From JBCBKL01 sp963922565 (GTDB lineage: Bacteria; Pseudomonadota; Alphaproteobacteria; Rhodobacterales; Rhodobacteraceae), in assembly GCA_963922565.1 (NCBI GenBank), contig CAWUIQ010000015.1:1-64000 (forward strand): a stretch of 64,000 bases of DNA. Direction: 5' to 3'. The notes beneath the pieces are model-generated. The model was not told where the DNA came from. It saw nothing but the letters and a program-made list of their open reading frames with translations, and made no database searches. The translations under genes and the position numbers were made by a program. Positions 44,257-53,021 of the stretch are shown here, in pieces; within the stretch, counting starts at the first letter, position 1; every line of letters begins with the position of its first letter.

Positions 44257-44479
44257 CAACGCACCTCCGATTGCACATCTGCTATTCTGTTCTGGGATTG
44301 GCGACTGAGGCAAGCAGATGCGTCGCGGCAGCCTTCACGGTCGTGCAAGGCAATCGCACTGAAATTGTGGGGGGGGCGCCTTTACTGGGAAAGACCGCTG
44401 CCCAGTTTTCAATACCGAACGGCTTGTAACCGCATGGCGATGTTCTGCTTTGGCCTGAACAACAGTCAATCGAGGGACT

Positions 44480-44610
44480 GCAGCGAATTCACACTTTGTC
44501 CGCAGACTGTGAGTTCGACCAGATGCAGATTTTGCACGCGCGGCGAATGGCAGGAATACGGGCTGCAACTGCAGCATATTCAGCTGCTGGCTAACGGCAG
44601 CTTAGGGCCG
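44480..44610 (+). repeat. Dispersed 131-bp intergenic repeat (R3)
   Basis: Landmarks: GCAGCGAATTC at 44480, GTCCGCAGACTGTGAG at 44498, GCGCGGCGAATGGCAGG at 44538, GGGCTGCAACTGCAGCAT near 44560-44577, and TTAGGGCCG ending at 44610. All spacings equal those of R2, and it occupies most of the 384-bp gap between the STAND gene and the next operon's 3' end. Confidence 0.7.
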
Positions 44611-44640
44611 CCCTTAAGCGTGAACCTAAGTCGCTAGATT

Positions 44641-46512
44641 TTACCGTTCGACCAGTGAAACTTGGCCATCGGAATAAGTCAGAATTTTTGTGGAACAGTA
44701 GCCTCGTCCATTGGGGCAAGTCTCTCCAAAATTGAGGGGTACAACATAATCCTGAAGACGACTGTGCGGAATTTCAAACGGCGGGATGTAGGTATCAAAT
44801 TCGACCTCAATGCATCCAGCCTGACGTAGGTGTAAGAGACCCTCAATAAAGCCGACCAGCGCTACGACGTCGGTCTCACGACCCTCACGATCGAACACAA
44901 CCACTTGCTTTTCTTCTCCGTCATCACCCACCACATAGTCTTCGTACACATATAGTTCGTCTTCATCTGCGATCTCCAGACTCCTACTAACAGATGTATT
45001 GAAACACAATTGTCCAGCTTGGCATGAGAGGTAGTCGCCAAACAACGACTGATCGGCCGGAAATGGAGACCAAAGCTTCTCAAACGGATAATTCCCTGAT
45101 GCCATCGACGAATAGCGGTCGAACAGATTGCGCTGATATCTTTCGATGTGAATCTCCGAGAGCGCGGTTAGCCCGCGATTTTCGAGGTCAGCCACAATCT
45201 TTTGGGTCTCTTCCTCGGGATTGACTAGTCCATCAGGGCCGATACTCAGTCCCGAATGCGTGCCAAATACCAGTTCAGAAACTGGTTCCGGCGGGTTCTC
45301 CAGAGTGTCCCCGAGCTTGGTTATTGTGGTGGCGATAGTGTTGCCAGCGCGAAAGTAATCGGTCACACAGGTCAATTGTTCCTCTTCAAGCCTGTGTTTC
45401 TTTGGCTCAAAAAATGCGGAAAATTGGGATATCGCTGAATTCTCTGACAACAAGCTATACCCATTGCTGGCATGGCTATTGTTTGTCAGGATTTCTAACT
45501 TTTCCCGGCTAACTTTGACGATGCATGCTTTGTCGAAGAAGGTGTTCACCAAGCTGTAGTAGTTTTGGAAAAAACCTTCCCTAACGTACCCATTGAAACG
45601 AATGCCGGGTTCATTCATCGACCGGATGCAAATTTGCCGCAAGCTCTCAAACAACGAAGGAAGTTCAGGGGGCACCGTTAGCGGTATGATGTCGATCCCG
45701 AGAAACTCCAGCTCGAGCTGACTCAAGACGTACGCCGTAGTTGGCGATTGACCTTCTATTGAAAGCAAAGCTCCTGTCATTATCTCAGAGGCATCAAGGC
45801 GAACCAACAGCTCAAACAACTCCTGCCAGCGCGCGCCGACGTCTTCGAAAAAGCCAACGGGATTTGAGGCCGCTGCAATCATGGTGGCTCGAGCAGAAGC
45901 AGGATTGTCTAGTCGTAAATAAGGTTCATGGACCGCGATCGTCGAGTTGCTGAAGGTCAGTGCTCTCCGCTTTATTGTTCCATCCGTCTCAACGATTGAT
46001 GCCAAAAGAACGTAGACGCACGCAGACACACAGAAACCGCCTGGAGCAACGATCACTGGTAGCTCTTGGTCGGCTACGTACTCTGCAATGCGCACGGCTT
46101 CGTCAAAGTCTCCTCCATGACTATTGATCAGTATCGGAGGGGCGCATCCTCCTTCCTCTAGGTTTTCCTCGACAACACCAATTAATCGGTCCGCGTCTCC
46201 CTTTTCAATTAGCCCGTCAAACTCAATAATCCGGTCAGCAAGGAAGACGCCATATCTTTTGTGATGGCACTCAGAACGGAACCTCAACCAGTAATCCTGT
46301 GATAAAGTAAACGACCGAAGTCTCTCGATTTGACTTGCATGGTCAGCTTCAATGAATGGCTCAAACCTAGACCATTCGGCTAATTCGTTTCCAGTATCCA
46401 AATATGCGAGAAAGTTGTCGGAGACGGTTATTTCAGATTCTGTGGCCGCTGCTCTGGCAAAGCTAAGAATTATCACCGCTGGTAAGAGGAGTCTTGCAAT
46501 CTCTCCAGACAT
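44641..46512 (-). CDS. Exported ClpP/crotonase-fold protein (COG3904-like)
   Basis: A 623-residue probable periplasmic protein. A signal peptide covers residues 1-24 (ARLLLPAVIILSFARAAA). The central domain has the ClpP-type oxyanion strand ILINSHGGDFDEAV (near residue 130) and the nucleophile-helix segment GGFCVSACVYVLLA (Ser near residue 160), as in the COG3904 group of predicted periplasmic serine hydrolases. An acidic extension of some 350 residues follows, with several Cys likely to form disulfides. AGGAG precedes the ATG at 46512. The start lies 50 bases inside the upstream gene, so the two are tightly coupled. The substrate is unknown. Confidence 0.7.
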   Translation of the reverse strand: MSGEIARLLLPAVIILSFARAAATESEITVSDNFLAYLDTGNELAEWSRFEPFIEADHASQIERLRSFTLSQDYWLRFRSECHHKRYGVFLADRIIEFDGLIEKGDADRLIGVVEENLEEGGCAPPILINSHGGDFDEAVRIAEYVADQELPVIVAPGGFCVSACVYVLLASIVETDGTIKRRALTFSNSTIAVHEPYLRLDNPASARATMIAAASNPVGFFEDVGARWQELFELLVRLDASEIMTGALLSIEGQSPTTAYVLSQLELEFLGIDIIPLTVPPELPSLFESLRQICIRSMNEPGIRFNGYVREGFFQNYYSLVNTFFDKACIVKVSREKLEILTNNSHASNGYSLLSENSAISQFSAFFEPKKHRLEEEQLTCVTDYFRAGNTIATTITKLGDTLENPPEPVSELVFGTHSGLSIGPDGLVNPEEETQKIVADLENRGLTALSEIHIERYQRNLFDRYSSMASGNYPFEKLWSPFPADQSLFGDYLSCQAGQLCFNTSVSRSLEIADEDELYVYEDYVVGDDGEEKQVVVFDREGRETDVVALVGFIEGLLHLRQAGCIEVEFDTYIPPFEIPHSRLQDYVVPLNFGETCPNGRGYCSTKILTYSDGQVSLVER

Positions 46513-46993
46513 TCTTGTCTCCTTGCGATATCGTCGAAAGGCCAATCGAAGCATAGTAGGCTTCCACGGCAGCAAACGAACTATTCAGTGAAGATCTCAA
46601 TCGGCAGAAGTGAGCGCTGGTAAGTTCCGGGTCACAAAGATCCTGCAAAACACAGAACTCTACTTTGGAGTAGAAACCCTGTATCGTGAATATTGACTCT
46701 CTGAATTTCCTCGCTTCGGAATGATGAGCGTAGATGTAGATCAAGCGATCAAAGTCCCTTCTATTCAGTTCCTGCTGACCACTTGTGCTGTGAATACGCT
46801 CAACCGTTTCGTTGTAAACAGACAGAGCTCTTGTGATCTCGGTTCCACCGTATTCATCAATCAAGGACTGAGTCTGAGTTGCTTGAGCGCGTTCGGTCAG
46901 AAGACGCTGATCATTAAAATATTTCATAATCGTGAACACAGCGACTACGATACCAACCACCTTAGCGAGGGCCTCCAAGTCTTTCAGTGACAT
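46463..46993 (-). CDS. Membrane-anchored hypothetical protein
   Basis: A 176-residue protein with a single N-terminal transmembrane segment (LAKVVGIVVAVFTIMKYF) followed by a soluble helical domain. The pattern (helix, then NDQRLLTERAQATQTQSLID) is common in small membrane proteins of unknown role that accompany periplasmic or effector proteins. Four Cys lie in the second half. It overlaps the upstream gene by 10 bases and the downstream ClpP-fold gene by 50 bases, showing that all three are expressed as one unit. No family could be named. Confidence 0.6.
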   Translation of the reverse strand: MSLKDLEALAKVVGIVVAVFTIMKYFNDQRLLTERAQATQTQSLIDEYGGTEITRALSVYNETVERIHSTSGQQELNRRDFDRLIYIYAHHSEARKFRESIFTIQGFYSKVEFCVLQDLCDPELTSAHFCRLRSSLNSSFAAVEAYYASIGLSTISQGDKNVWRDCKTPLTSGDNS

Positions 46994-47400
46994 TCTGCAA
47001 AATCCATTTCAACTACAGTTGTTGCTGCGTCAGTTTTCTGTGCCAAAATCAACGATACGTAGCATTCAAGGCGTGAGAACTCTAAAACAATGGAATTGTC
47101 GGGCTGATCAGGATTGACTGGTTGAGGAGCCACCAAGGTCACATTAGAATCCACGCCCAGCTCAAAGCCTTTGAGGGTCGGAGTCGGAGGACAAGAGTCA
47201 AAGGATAGTACGGAGATCTGAGACGGAAGGGATACCTCGGCTTCAAAGAACTGTTTAATGCACTCTAGGTCAGTTCTTTCAATTCGGTATTTGAAGAGAT
47301 TTTCAGACGTACTTTCCGGTGGCTGCTGTCCTAAAGCAGACAGTGTCGTGAGGTGAAGAAGGGACAGGCCCAAAAAGGCCCAATATATGCTCTTTAACAC
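46984..47400 (-). CDS. Small exported hypothetical protein
   Basis: A 138-residue exported protein. A Sec signal peptide occupies residues 1-24 (IYWAFLGLSLLHLTTLSALG then QQ). The mature part is beta-rich with four Cys, two as SCPP and ECH near the ends, suggesting disulfides in the periplasm. It is the first gene of a three-gene operon with the membrane-anchored protein and the ClpP-fold protein. No family is recognised. It may be an inhibitor or chaperone of the hydrolase, which would explain the coupling, but nothing in the sequence proves this. Confidence 0.6.
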   Translation of the reverse strand: MLKSIYWAFLGLSLLHLTTLSALGQQPPESTSENLFKYRIERTDLECIKQFFEAEVSLPSQISVLSFDSCPPTPTLKGFELGVDSNVTLVAPQPVNPDQPDNSIVLEFSRLECYVSLILAQKTDAATTVVEMDFAECH

Positions 47401-47584
47401 TGCAGCGCTCCAAAAATCTCAACGTGAAATACTGGCACTTTGGTAGCTCATGGCGTTTCCTGTCAAGCGTATCGCCAGGAGGCAATGGTTTAATGCGCCA
47501 ACTCTGCGCTAGTGGTTTAGTCCTCCCGCCCACCATGTTGGAGGGCGAAGCCGTAACGCATAGAGTTCTGACGTTGTCATGTGG

Positions 47585-47715
47585 AGTTCGAATTTGCTCT
47601 CTGTCCGCGTTGCTGACGGCCGTCAGCTACCTCACAACATGTTCGCAGCGAACGGCCGGACAGCGGGCTGCAACTGCAGCATCGCCGACATTGGTCGAAC
47701 GGCAGCTTTGGGCCG
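47585..47715 (+). repeat. Dispersed 131-bp intergenic repeat (R4)
   Basis: Landmarks: a weak CGAA at 47589, GTCCGCGTTGCTGACG at 47603, GCAGCGAACGGCCGG at 47645, GGGCTGCAACTGCAGCAT near 47665-47682 and TTTGGGCCG ending at 47715. Spacing equals R2 and R3. A further GCAGCGAAGGTC at 47814 may be a fragment of another copy. Confidence 0.65.
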
Positions 47716-47842
47716 TCCCTGACGGCAGCCAGAAGCACCTGAACGGACGTGCTGCATTGCCTCCGAGGTCTGGTTTATAGCCCAAACCTACCGCCGTATT
47801 GCTACGCAGCGAAGGTCAGCTCTCTGATCCGCGCTCTAAAGC

Positions 47843-47872
47843 AAAAAGGGCGAAGCATAACAGCTCCGCCCC
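47843..47872 (-). terminator. Intrinsic terminator of the DUF2798-AKR-MFS operon
   Basis: On the minus strand GGGCGGAGC (47871-47863) and GCTTCGCCC (47856-47848) pair over nine positions with one G-U, around a six-base loop, and are followed directly by TTTTT. It lies 21 bases beyond the natural end of the MFS gene at 47894, which supports that the operon originally ended there and not at the internal stop. Confidence 0.75.
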
Positions 47873-47893
47873 ACTGCATCGGATTTGAATCTC

Positions 47894-49090
47894 CTACCTA
47901 ACGCGATACGATAGTGCGATTGGAACAATGGCGGCCAGGGCGATTGCAGCGCCAAAGGCCATGATGTGTGCCAGGCCGAGTGTTTCGACTGCGACACCGC
48001 CGCTTGCAGCACCGGCGGCAATCCCGACGTTGAAAGCCTAGATGTTCAGCGCGGATGCCATTGAGCCATTCGGACCAGCCGCCTCAACAATCCGAGTTTG
48101 GACCGCCGTGACAAAGCTCCAACCCGACAAGGCCCAGATCGCAAGCAAGACGATGGTCGCGATGAATGAGCCGCCAAACATCCAAAGACCGATCATGGAG
48201 GCGACCATGACTGCAATGCTGCCGAACAACGTTGTGCGCAGTGACGTGTCAGCCAGTTTGCCACCCAGCATGTTGCCGATCCAGCTCAGGATGCCGTATC
48301 CGACCAAGATGGCTGGCACGAGGGTCAGAGACATGCTTGTGATGTCGGTCAGGAACGGTGCGATGTAGGTGTAGGCGGCGAACCAACCCGAGTTGACCAA
48401 GATCGTTCCCAACAACACCAGCACGACGGCCCGTATAGAGAACACCTGACCCAAGACGCGCAGACCACCAGACTGTTCGGACGGCGTGCTTGGCATGACC
48501 AGCTTCATGGCTGCCATTGCCGCAAGCGTCAGTCCAACGATCATGAAGAATGGAGCCTGCCAGCCCATGAACTGGCCAATCCAGATACCGGCGGGGGAGC
48601 CCAGGACGGTTGCAAGCGTGATACCACCGAAGACCGTTGCGATTGCCCGCGCCTTCATATGCTCTGGCGCAAGCTGCGCGCCTGTTGCGATCCCAACGCC
48701 ATAGAATAGGCCAGCCATGGCCCCGCTCAGAAAACGCGCCGCAAGGAGCGCTTCGTAGCTCTGCAAGATGGCGACTGCGAAGTTACCCAAGACGAACATA
48801 CCGAGACCGCCGAGTAGGACGTTTTTGCGGTCATAGCGCGCTGTCGCCGCAGCGAGAGTTGGCGCACCCAAGGCGATGCCGAGTGCGGATGCGGTGACAA
48901 GTTGCCCGGATGCGCCCACGGATACGCCAAGGGAGGCTGCCACATCGGGCAAAATGCCCATGATCAGAAATTCAGATGTGCCGATAACGAAGGCACCAAA
49001 GGCAAGGATGAGAAGGGTGGGCCAGAACGGGTTTGAGATTTGGTCCGATGAAGCCGCCTCATGCGGCAAAGAGGTATCGACGGCAGACAT
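47894..49090 (-). pseudogene. MFS transporter (AraJ/Bcr-like) with an in-frame TAG
   Basis: The frame from ATG 49090 to TAG 47894 encodes a 398-residue, 12-helix major facilitator: an N-terminal FGAFVIGTSEFLIMGILPDV, the loop-2 motif ATARYDRKNVLLGG, and the C-terminal half reaching SMASALNI. TAG at codon 351 (48040-48038) cuts off the last two helices, but the same frame goes on as AFNVGIAAGAASGGVAVE to a natural stop followed by a terminator. The truncated protein would lack helices 11-12 and is probably inactive. The lost codon was most likely Gln (CAG) or Ser (TCG). AAGGA precedes the start. It is the third gene of an operon, 40 bases after the aldo/keto reductase. Confidence 0.75.
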
Positions 49091-49130
49091 AACTGCGTTC
49101 CTTTCGTTCAAAGTTGTGGAGGGGCTGGGC

Positions 49131-49913
49131 CTACAGCGCCGCCCATGTTGAGAAATTCTCAGCAACATGCGCCACTTTTGTCGTTCCAGGGATCACGACG
49201 ATGTTGGGCGACCGCTTCAGAAGCCAGGCGAGCGCATCCCTGGGCTCGAGTTTGGCACCGGCTTGCATCGGGTGTGCGCCGAGAGGGCCGTAAGGAATGA
49301 AGGCGATGCCTTCCTGCGCAGTGAAATCGACCATCTGCTCCGCGCCACGCTCTGCCGCATTAAAGCGGTTTTGGACGGACGCGATTGGCGCGACTGAAAG
49401 CGCGCGATCAAGCTGGGTCTGATCCACATTGGACAGCCCGATATGCCGGATCAGTCCTTCGGATTGCATCTGTGCCAAGGCTTCAACCGAGGCTTCAATC
49501 GGCGTGTTGGGATCGACGCGGTGGAGCTGGAAAAGGTCGATCTTGCTCCGACGCAAGTTCACAAGGGCGTCTTCGACCTGGCTACGCAGCGTGTCTGGCG
49601 AACCATCGACAGTGATGCGATCTGGCGCGGGTTTATCGACGCCACCTTTCGTTGCGAACACCGCATCGGTGTTGCCGAGTGCTTCGCCAAGGATCTTGTC
49701 AGACCACTCCGGGCCGTAGGACCGGGCGCTGTCGAAGAACGTTACACCTTGGGCATGAGCAGCACGCAGCAGCTCCACGCCCGCGTCCCATTGTTCATAT
49801 GGACCAAAGTTGCCGGGCTGGCCGGTCAGGCGCATTGCCCCATAGCCAATACGGTTGACTTGCATATCGCCACCAATAGCGAGGGTTTCAGGGGTGTTGA
49901 TTGTATCGAACAT
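49131..49913 (-). CDS. Aldo/keto reductase
   Basis: A 260-residue NADPH-dependent oxidoreductase of the aldo/keto reductase superfamily. The barrel motifs are clear: GYGAMRLTG at the N-terminus, TFFDSARSYGPEWSDKILGEAL with catalytic Asp and Tyr, then TKGG with the Lys, and LFQLHRVDP with the His. The C-terminal cofactor site is seen in VVIPGTTKVAHVAEN. The set Asp-Tyr-Lys-His is complete, so it should be active. The ATG at 49913 has GGAG upstream. It lies between DUF2798 and the broken MFS gene and is probably controlled by the divergent LysR regulator. Confidence 0.88.
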   Translation of the reverse strand: MFDTINTPETLAIGGDMQVNRIGYGAMRLTGQPGNFGPYEQWDAGVELLRAAHAQGVTFFDSARSYGPEWSDKILGEALGNTDAVFATKGGVDKPAPDRITVDGSPDTLRSQVEDALVNLRRSKIDLFQLHRVDPNTPIEASVEALAQMQSEGLIRHIGLSNVDQTQLDRALSVAPIASVQNRFNAAERGAEQMVDFTAQEGIAFIPYGPLGAHPMQAGAKLEPRDALAWLLKRSPNIVVIPGTTKVAHVAENFSTWAAL

Positions 49914-49926
49914 TTTGATCTCCAGT

Positions 49927-50169
49927 TTATTCAGTGATCCGGTCCACCAAGCGCCGCACGATGGGCGCAAGGAACGTGACCGATGGGAATGCGAGGGCGA
50001 AGGCCAACGCGTATGCTTGCAACCAACGGTCAAAAAAGCCGGGTGTTAGGCCTGTGTTGATTGCGGTGACTAAGGCGGACATCACTCCGCCGAGACTGGC
50101 GGACATGATGAACGCGAAGACCACCGGCGCAGCCGACTTGGGCAGTTTGTCGTGGGCTAGCGTTGTCAT
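49927..50169 (-). CDS. DUF2798 small membrane protein
   Basis: An 80-residue inner-membrane protein of the DUF2798 family. Two hydrophobic segments are seen, residues 14-37 (APVVFAFIMSASLGGVMSAL) and 52-70 (AYALAFALAFPSVTFLAPIV), with the family motifs INTGL and the C-terminal RRLVDRI. First gene of the operon, 13 bases before the aldo/keto reductase and divergent from the LysR gene, an arrangement repeatedly met with this family. Its role is unknown. Confidence 0.8.
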   Translation of the reverse strand: MTTLAHDKLPKSAAPVVFAFIMSASLGGVMSALVTAINTGLTPGFFDRWLQAYALAFALAFPSVTFLAPIVRRLVDRITE

Positions 50170-50274
50170 GGCGTCAGTCCTTTCGTTTCGATGGACTGAA
50201 TATGAACGGCACAGGAAAACTTCAGAATATGTCGCAGATTGATATCACTTATTAGTCACGCTAAATAATAATCT

Positions 50275-51195
50275 ATGATTGACCTACGCCTCATCGAGAC
50301 TTTTATCCAAGCAGCGCGCCGCGAGAGCTTCAGTGGTGCAGCGAAGGCGCTTGGCGTGTCCCCAGGTGCGGTCAGCCAAAACATCAAGGCACTGGAAGAT
50401 CGACTTTCGACGCGGCTCTTTGCCCGCACCACGCGACAGGTGAAGCTGACGCCCGAGGGAAAGCGTTTTCTTTTGCGCTGCGCGCCAGCGGTTGAGGCTC
50501 TTGGAGATGCTGCAACAGCGCTGCAAGAGGATCATGCCGCCTTCCGAGGAACACTGCGAGTGACCTCAACCACCGCGTTCGGACGCGCCCAAGTCTTGCC
50601 CGCTTTGACCGAATTTCAGGCGATGCACCCAGAACTCACTGTCGAACTGTCGCTCTTCGATGGCTTTGTTGACCTAGTGGCGGAGGAATTCGATCTGGCA
50701 ATCCGCGCGGGTGTTTTACCAGACAGCGACTACATAGCCCGACTGCTGCTACCTGTGACACCAATGGTCTGTGCATCTCCCGACTATGTGAAAGCCGCAG
50801 GGCGACCGGAAACGCTGGATGATCTGGCGGAACACCGCTTGGTAGGGATGAGGTCTAACCCGTCTCAGCGTGTCTTTGCCTGGGAGTTCGAACCCGAGGC
50901 AGGCAGAGATCCAATCCGGCACGAGATTGCGCCATGCGTGATTGTGAATGACCCCGAAGCACTCGCTCTGTCAGTCTCCCAAGGCGCTGGCATCGGACAA
51001 CTGGGAAGCAACCTCGCTCTCCCTTTGATCCGCGAAAAGAAGGCAGTTCACTTGTTCCCTGAAAGTACGGTGCAGTCTCGGGGTATCTACGCCGTCTATC
51101 CAACGAAACGGTTTGCACCCACCAAACTCACAAGTTTCATCGAACACTTGGCAGAAACATTGGCCAACCGGCCCGACTTGGTTCTTGGCCAGTAA
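50275..51195 (+). CDS. LysR-family transcriptional regulator
   Basis: A 306-residue LysR-type regulator. The N-terminal helix-turn-helix reads RLIETFIQAARRESFSGAAK, followed by GVSPGAVSQNIKALEDRLSTR and the recognition-helix flank LFARTTRQVKLTPEG. The C-terminal effector domain is complete (about residues 90-295) and contains ELSLFDGFVDLVAEEFDLAI, typical of the CrgA/AaeR-like group that controls adjacent oxidoreductases and efflux pumps. It is divergent from DUF2798-AKR-MFS with a 105-bp AT-rich intergenic region that should hold the LysR box. It is expected to activate the divergent operon in response to an aldehyde- or quinone-like inducer (inference). Confidence 0.88.
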   Translation: MIDLRLIETFIQAARRESFSGAAKALGVSPGAVSQNIKALEDRLSTRLFARTTRQVKLTPEGKRFLLRCAPAVEALGDAATALQEDHAAFRGTLRVTSTTAFGRAQVLPALTEFQAMHPELTVELSLFDGFVDLVAEEFDLAIRAGVLPDSDYIARLLLPVTPMVCASPDYVKAAGRPETLDDLAEHRLVGMRSNPSQRVFAWEFEPEAGRDPIRHEIAPCVIVNDPEALALSVSQGAGIGQLGSNLALPLIREKKAVHLFPESTVQSRGIYAVYPTKRFAPTKLTSFIEHLAETLANRPDLVLGQ

Positions 51196-51213
51196 CCGGA
51201 AGCTCAAATTCAG

Positions 51214-51344
51214 ATGCTGAAAGGCGGCTTCGTCCGCGATCTGTGAATTGGTTTGGCGCTTGGTGTCGCTATGGCAGCGAACGGCGGCCTTGGCGGGCCG
51301 CACTGCAGCATCGAAAGAGTTAAGTGAACGGCAGGTTTGGGCCA
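51214..51344 (+). repeat. Dispersed 131-bp intergenic repeat (R5)
   Basis: Landmarks: GTCCGCGATCTGTGAA at 51232, GCAGCGAACGGCGG at 51274, GGGCCGCACTGCAGCAT near 51295-51311 and GAACGGCAGGTTTGGGCC near the end. The distances between landmarks equal those of R2-R4. It starts only 19 bases after the LysR stop. Confidence 0.65.
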
Positions 51345-51725
51345 CTCTATCGCGGCAGCTTGTGCGCGCCAGCATGACCCTGCAGTTGCTCTGACGTCAG
51401 CAATTAGGCCATTCAGTGAGTATGTTTTGCACGCAGCGATCACATAAATCATGGTCTGTATTGCACACGTGGAAAATCGAATGTGGCCTCATAGTCAAGG
51501 AGTCAGCCATTGAAGCGAGATTTGAGTGGTCGACTCATACATCAAAGATGAGCCAGGACCAGTAGGATTGGCCCGGCCGATTTTTGGGATAACCAACGGA
51601 TGCCACGGGTGGGTTGACTTGCATGCACGACCTTCAAAGTTGAAGGGTGTCGAACACAAATATTGCCCCGGACGCCACACCAAACACGTTATCATCAGCG
51701 CCATCTTTAGTAGAGGATTTAAAGC
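51345..51725. other. Gap after the LysR gene
   Basis: About 380 bases with no supported gene. A minus-strand frame (51495-51734) and its plus-strand shadow lack family features. Confidence 0.35.
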
Positions 51726-52322
51726 ATGCCGCATTTGCTCCCAAAAATTGGATTGGTAATCGCAGCAACTTGCCGCGGCCTTTTTAACGATGCGTCGGCG
51801 GCAACGCTTGATAACGTGTCACTTAATCCCACCCCGTTTCTTGTTGATAACGTGTTTGTAGATTCAAGTAGTGACCGCTTTTTTGCATCAACCCGACCAA
51901 TCAGGTTTTTCACGGCTACCCGCGCACCGCTTCTAAACGGCGAAATAGATACGACACGAACTTCAGGGCAGGATCTTATCGTAAACGAGGGACTAGTTGA
52001 GATCCTGGGCCGTTCGCTGGATATCGCGCTTGATACAGATTTCGATACGATTTCAATACTTTAAGAGCTAGAAATCAACCTATTCACGCTTGATGAGTTT
52101 GCTGTCGCGGTGGTGGACATCCCCGTCGATTTGGACCCTGACACACCCTTAGATCCCAGAGTCGTAGGCCGCGTGGAAGCCGATCTGTCGCTATTTTTGC
52201 AACCAAAAACCCGCCGATCACACCGGTTCCCTTACCCGCCAGTGCTTAGCTTCTTTTCGCAGGGCTTTTGGCGCTTGTGGGGTGTCAAAGACTTGCGAAA
52301 CAAAAATAGCTTATCCAGGTGA
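51726..52322 (+). pseudogene. Hypothetical gene with in-frame TAA (doubtful)
   Basis: The ATG at 51726 opens a 112-codon frame (MPHLLPKIGLVIAATCRGLF at its start) ending in TAA at 52062-52064. The same frame remains open and protein-like for another 85 codons (ELEINLFTLDEFAVAVVDIP and on). The whole could be one gene with a nonsense codon. No family is recognised, codon use is not distinctive, and the second part becomes basic and irregular after about 52200, so non-coding sequence is also possible. Confidence 0.3.
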
Positions 52323-52387
52323 CACGCGCGTGATTTCAATGAGTTTGGGCGGGCATCGGTATTGATCACACAAAGGTGGTTTTGTGG

Positions 52388-52951
52388 TTACGATCGTGAC
52401 GGTTTGCCCACTGACAGCAACTTCGAGATGTCAGCCGAAAGAGCATCCAGCGTGGCGCGAAATCCAGGCTTGTTCTTGTATGGGGCGTGATACATGATCC
52501 TTAGATCAGCGTGTGGCTTGAAATCATCCTCCAGAATTCGAATGGCATCAGGCAAGAATACACTCAAATAATTTGGTAGAGCCAGTATTCCCAACTCGGC
52601 CTTAAACGCTTCCAATTGACTCAGAATCGAATTGGAGCAGAACGATTTGTTGCGCGGCGGCATGATGTTACGGAGCAGCGCGGTTTGTGGAATATGCCCA
52701 ATTTCACCACTAGACTCGATGAACGGAAAGCGCGTCAGGTCGGTCTCCGCATTTGGAAAACCTAGCCTCTCAATCATATTGCGGTGTGCGAATAGTCCAA
52801 ATTCAACTTCACCAACTTTGCGCGCGATGAGAGTGTCATCCCATGGTTCTCCCAATCGAATAGCGATATCTGCCTCGCGTCGACGCAGATCAATCGGGCG
52901 ATTTGTAATGATCAGCTCGACAACAATATCGGGATGTGAATTTCGTAAGTC
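52388..52951 (-). pseudogene. LysR-family regulator, C-terminal fragment cut by the transposon
   Basis: The frame running from the transposon edge to 52388 encodes the effector-binding half of a LysR regulator: HPDIVVELIITNRPIDLRR, then EADIAIRLGEPWDDTLIARK and VGEVEFGLFAHRNM are typical of the domain. The DNA-binding half is missing. Homology stops exactly at the left inverted repeat (52952), so the transposon interrupted the gene. The N-terminal half is not found beyond the other end, so the flank was later deleted or rearranged. Confidence 0.75.
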
Positions 52952-52978
52952 TTGGCGATTGTGTACTTGATAAACCCA
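52952..52978 (+). repeat. Left terminal inverted repeat of the IS1595-type element
   Basis: Begins TTGGCGATTGTGTACTTGAT. Aligned with the reverse complement of 55564-55590 (TTGGCGATTGTATATTTGAC) it is identical over the first 11 bases, and mismatches after that are scattered and few. Confidence 0.75.
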
Positions 52979-53021
52979 AGGTGAATTCCTATATCAACAT
53001 CAAGAAGTTGAGGAAAACACC

